From the NCBI GenBank assembly GCA_027382625.1, contig JAJKFJ010020874.1, positions 1 to 64,000 on the forward strand: a stretch of 64,000 nucleotides of DNA, given 5' to 3'. Positions 61,901 through 64,000 of the stretch are shown here, one piece after another. Under the pieces are notes generated by a model, which searched no databases, had not been told where the DNA came from, and worked only from the letters and a program-made list of their open reading frames with translations. How positions within the stretch are numbered: position 1 is the first letter of the stretch; each line of letters starts with the position of its first letter. This DNA comes from Tetmemena sp. SeJ-2015. Its lineage: Eukaryota > Ciliophora > Spirotrichea > Sporadotrichida > Oxytrichidae. The position numbers and the translations under genes are program-made.

Positions 61901-64000
61901 CTCACTTTCTTTGTAGTTCCTTTTAGCGGCTGCTCCTCTTTAACTCCTTCTCACTCTCCCATTCTTTTATTCCTTGGTTACTTTAGCATTTGCGATTATA
62001 GCAGCAGCCTTCTTTCTTCTGTTTAGTCCAAAGGCCTTTTGCGCATCCTCTCCTCCTTCCCTTCTCTTTTCTTCAAGTTTAGCAAGTCTCCATACTTCTA
62101 ACACATGATAAATACTTATTTGTAGATACTTGGTTCCTAGAACAGAGTAGATAAGTTTGACCAAAGCATTTGCAGTGTGTAGACACCTTTGTTGAGAGAA
62201 GAGCACAAACGACTTGAAAAAGGTATTTAGGATCTGGCGGACAAGAGAGTTCTGCCAGTTGAATGTTCTATCGAACCACTGGATCATCAACTAAGTGAGC
62301 AGGAACTCCATCTCCTCGCCTTCTTGAGACTGAGTCAGCTTTCGTGAGAAAAGCATCTTGCAGATACCTTCTATCGTTATCTATCTTATGATTATACAGA
62401 TATACACAAATAAGTAAGGTTAAAAGCTATATTTGAAACAATCTGAGGACCTTATCTTTGATAACCATATAGTCTTCGACTATAACCTTCTGAAGCTTTT
62501 GAGTCTTAGCATCAGCTCCATGAATGATCAGTGAGTCCACACTTGACTTGAGGGCTATCACCTTCTCTCTAAGATTATCCTAAAGAACATCCTCTACAAG
62601 GATGTGCAAGAAGATCCTTGCATAGTTTTGAAACACCTCTTTGTCTAACAGACAGAGAAGTCCAATTTATTTCTCTTCATATTTTTAAATTTAGCTATTT
62701 TAGATTAGATTTGAATACACTCAATGGCAAGTAGCATATTATCCTAGTCCTTGGATTTGATGGTGGGTCCAATCAGTGTATCTATAATCTGCACCATGTT
62801 TTGATCGTTAACATCTGCTCTGCACTGCTTGAGCAGTATCAAGCAGAGATTGAGAGCTCTTTTGTAGCTGAGTTTCTCTTTAAGTTGGATTTCTTCAATC
62901 AATGCAACATAGTAGTGCAACTTCCTCAAAACCCTATTCAGCTCCTCAACAGAATAGTCTTACTCATCAATTTCTCCGTAGATCTCATTCAGTCTTTCGA
63001 GCTTCTTTTCTAGTTTAGCATGAACCTGCTCCCTCAATTTTCTGTAGTTACTCTATTAAAATAGATTACAAATGAAATTTAAAATAGATTTAATAAAAGA
63101 ATATGATTGGAGAGTCAGGCAGAGCCTCTACTGGCTCTTTGATATCAGAATATAGCTTAAAGCATGCTGATAGAGAATTCATCCGCCCTTTGGTCAAGTA
63201 ACTTCCTAGCTACAATGACTGCGATCCTGCAAATGTCATCTGAGTCCAGCACCAGAGACTCGAAAGAGAAGGGCTTGCAATAATCTTGGATGTCCCTCTT
63301 CACCCCAAGATCTTAGAAGTTGCGAATCTCTATTTAGATTTCCTAATCATCAGAGCCAGCTGGCTACAATCCTAGAGCTTCAAACTCTTCCTCATCTATG
63401 TCTGAGTCGTAAGGATTGGATTGCTTTTAAAATTTTAAAGAAAGCAAACTAATCCTAACTACGATTTTAATTTAAAGATGCTTGTTAGCTCGGCCAAAAT
63501 TATCATTCATGAAGTTGTCCTCATCCATTGCTTGCGCATTTGGATCAACACTTATTTCCTTAAGTAGGAATCTTCGTTAATGTAGAAGATGCCTATAGTC
63601 TTCGTATGAGTGACCAATTTGAGAAATGTAGCCAAAAATCAGAGACACAATGTTTCTCCTGGTTGTCTCTTCCTCTATGGTCAGTTGCAGAGAAAATTTC
63701 ATCCACTCACTGAACATTAGCCTGTCAGGTTTAAGCACAGAGAAATCTTAATGCTACTCCTAATCAATGTTAATACTTTATCGCCTAGAGAAGGATCCAT
63801 TTAAAGATATTGAGGGGTTCGAAGCTTGATAGGCAATCATGGCAGGATTAAAGAGGAGGAATTAGAAAATTTGAGAGTAGGTTTCAAAGGAAATAGAGAT
63901 GCCGTCCAGGGTTTCTAAGAATTCCCCTCCTCTGTCTTTGCGATACATCTTTGAGAACTCATAAGAGATTCTCAAGAACAGCAAATCTTATAATAAGACA
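58902..64000 (-). CDS. Condensin complex subunit 3 (CAP-G), C-terminal part, 5' beyond window
   Basis: CAP-G is the HEAT-repeat subunit of condensin I, which compacts chromosomes in mitosis. The sequence enters from the right edge. HEAT-type helices occur throughout: LMFSEWMKFSLQLTIEEETT near 63600-63725, DICRIAVIVARKLLDQRADE near 63190-63240, LHYYVALIEEIQLKEKLSYK near 62865-62925, and GLLCLLDKEVFQNYARIF with REKVIALKSSVDSLIIHGAD near 62510-62665. The last two match the conserved CAP-G pattern of a LL-kE stretch then ALK..D.L..HG. MIQWFDRTFNWQNSLVRQIL near 62220-62290 matches the C-terminal Cnd3 domain. A strongly acidic stretch (about 61780-61905) and a Ser/Arg/Asp-rich disordered tail (59.0-61.0 kb) follow. 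I place the stop at TGA 58902-58904, but it could be somewhat upstream. Introns are about 30-70 nt. Confidence 0.8.

Noticed and set aside
61720..61905. Minus-strand Met/Lys/Arg-rich frame
   Set aside because: Out-of-frame reading of the same acidic tract; the CAP-G frame explains it.
61766..62026. Plus-strand hydrophobic frame that looks like a membrane protein
   Set aside because: It is the antisense of the Asp/Glu run in CAP-G: GAT/GAA codons read backwards give Ile, Phe and Leu.
1..64000. tRNA, rRNA, CRISPR and bacterial operon features
   Set aside because: No cloverleaf with A and B boxes, rRNA core sequence or regularly spaced repeats was seen. The genes have introns and a ciliate code.

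Overview
The window comes from the nuclear genome of a ciliate that reads TAA and TAG as glutamine and stops only at TGA. Every convincing coding stretch (Obg GTPase, condensin CAP-G, RING-YEATS proteins, a multipass membrane protein) has in-frame TAA/TAG and ends at TGA. Introns are short: 47 nt and 64 nt in the two best-resolved cases, others apparently near 30 nt. Intergenic DNA is very AT-rich and exons are clearly richer in GC. I cannot name the genus, and I see no telomere. The sequence alone does not decide between a germline contig and a long somatic chromosome.

Layout. (1) 1-23.7 kb, plus strand: a tandem array of five related surface-protein genes or remnants (called X1-X5 here). 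The full form has a signal peptide, a cysteine-rich extracellular module, one membrane helix and a long Ser/Gln/acidic cytoplasmic tail ending in a KNKPKDLPKSxKW-like motif. X1 is cut by the window edge and its tail region holds a 2.3-kb inverted duplication. X2 lacks its 3' half and X5 lacks its 5' half. (2) Between X2 and X3, and again at 24.0-25.0 kb, minus strand: three paralogous proteins joining a C3HC4 RING finger to a YEATS acyl-lysine reader domain (Y1-Y3). (3) 25.1-29.2 kb, minus strand: a multipass membrane protein (AIG1/rolling-stone-like) and an Obg-family GTPase. (4) 29.8-57.3 kb, minus strand: a head-to-tail triplication of a very large surface protein (P1-P3) with a signal peptide, beta-rich ectodomain and C-terminal multi-membrane region. 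Only P1 keeps a recognisable initiator ATG. P3 has lost its membrane domain at an intron, beside a 579-bp GC-rich foldback element, and carries a 988-bp TA-flanked inserted element. (5) 58.9-64.0 kb, minus strand: the C-terminal part of condensin I subunit CAP-G, running off the window.

Sequence quality matters here. About 33.26-36.74 kb and 57.78-58.64 kb, with smaller pockets near 4.0, 6.0-6.7 and 7.65 kb, consist of inflated homopolymers. Where this overlaps P1, the underlying gene is still recognisable by comparison with P2 and P3, so the zone looks like a badly called consensus rather than biology.

The arrays suggest rapidly evolving cell-surface families growing by tandem duplication and decaying by truncation and element insertion, set between conserved housekeeping genes. 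Exon boundaries inside the long genes are approximate unless stated. The coordinates given for those genes are outer limits that include introns.
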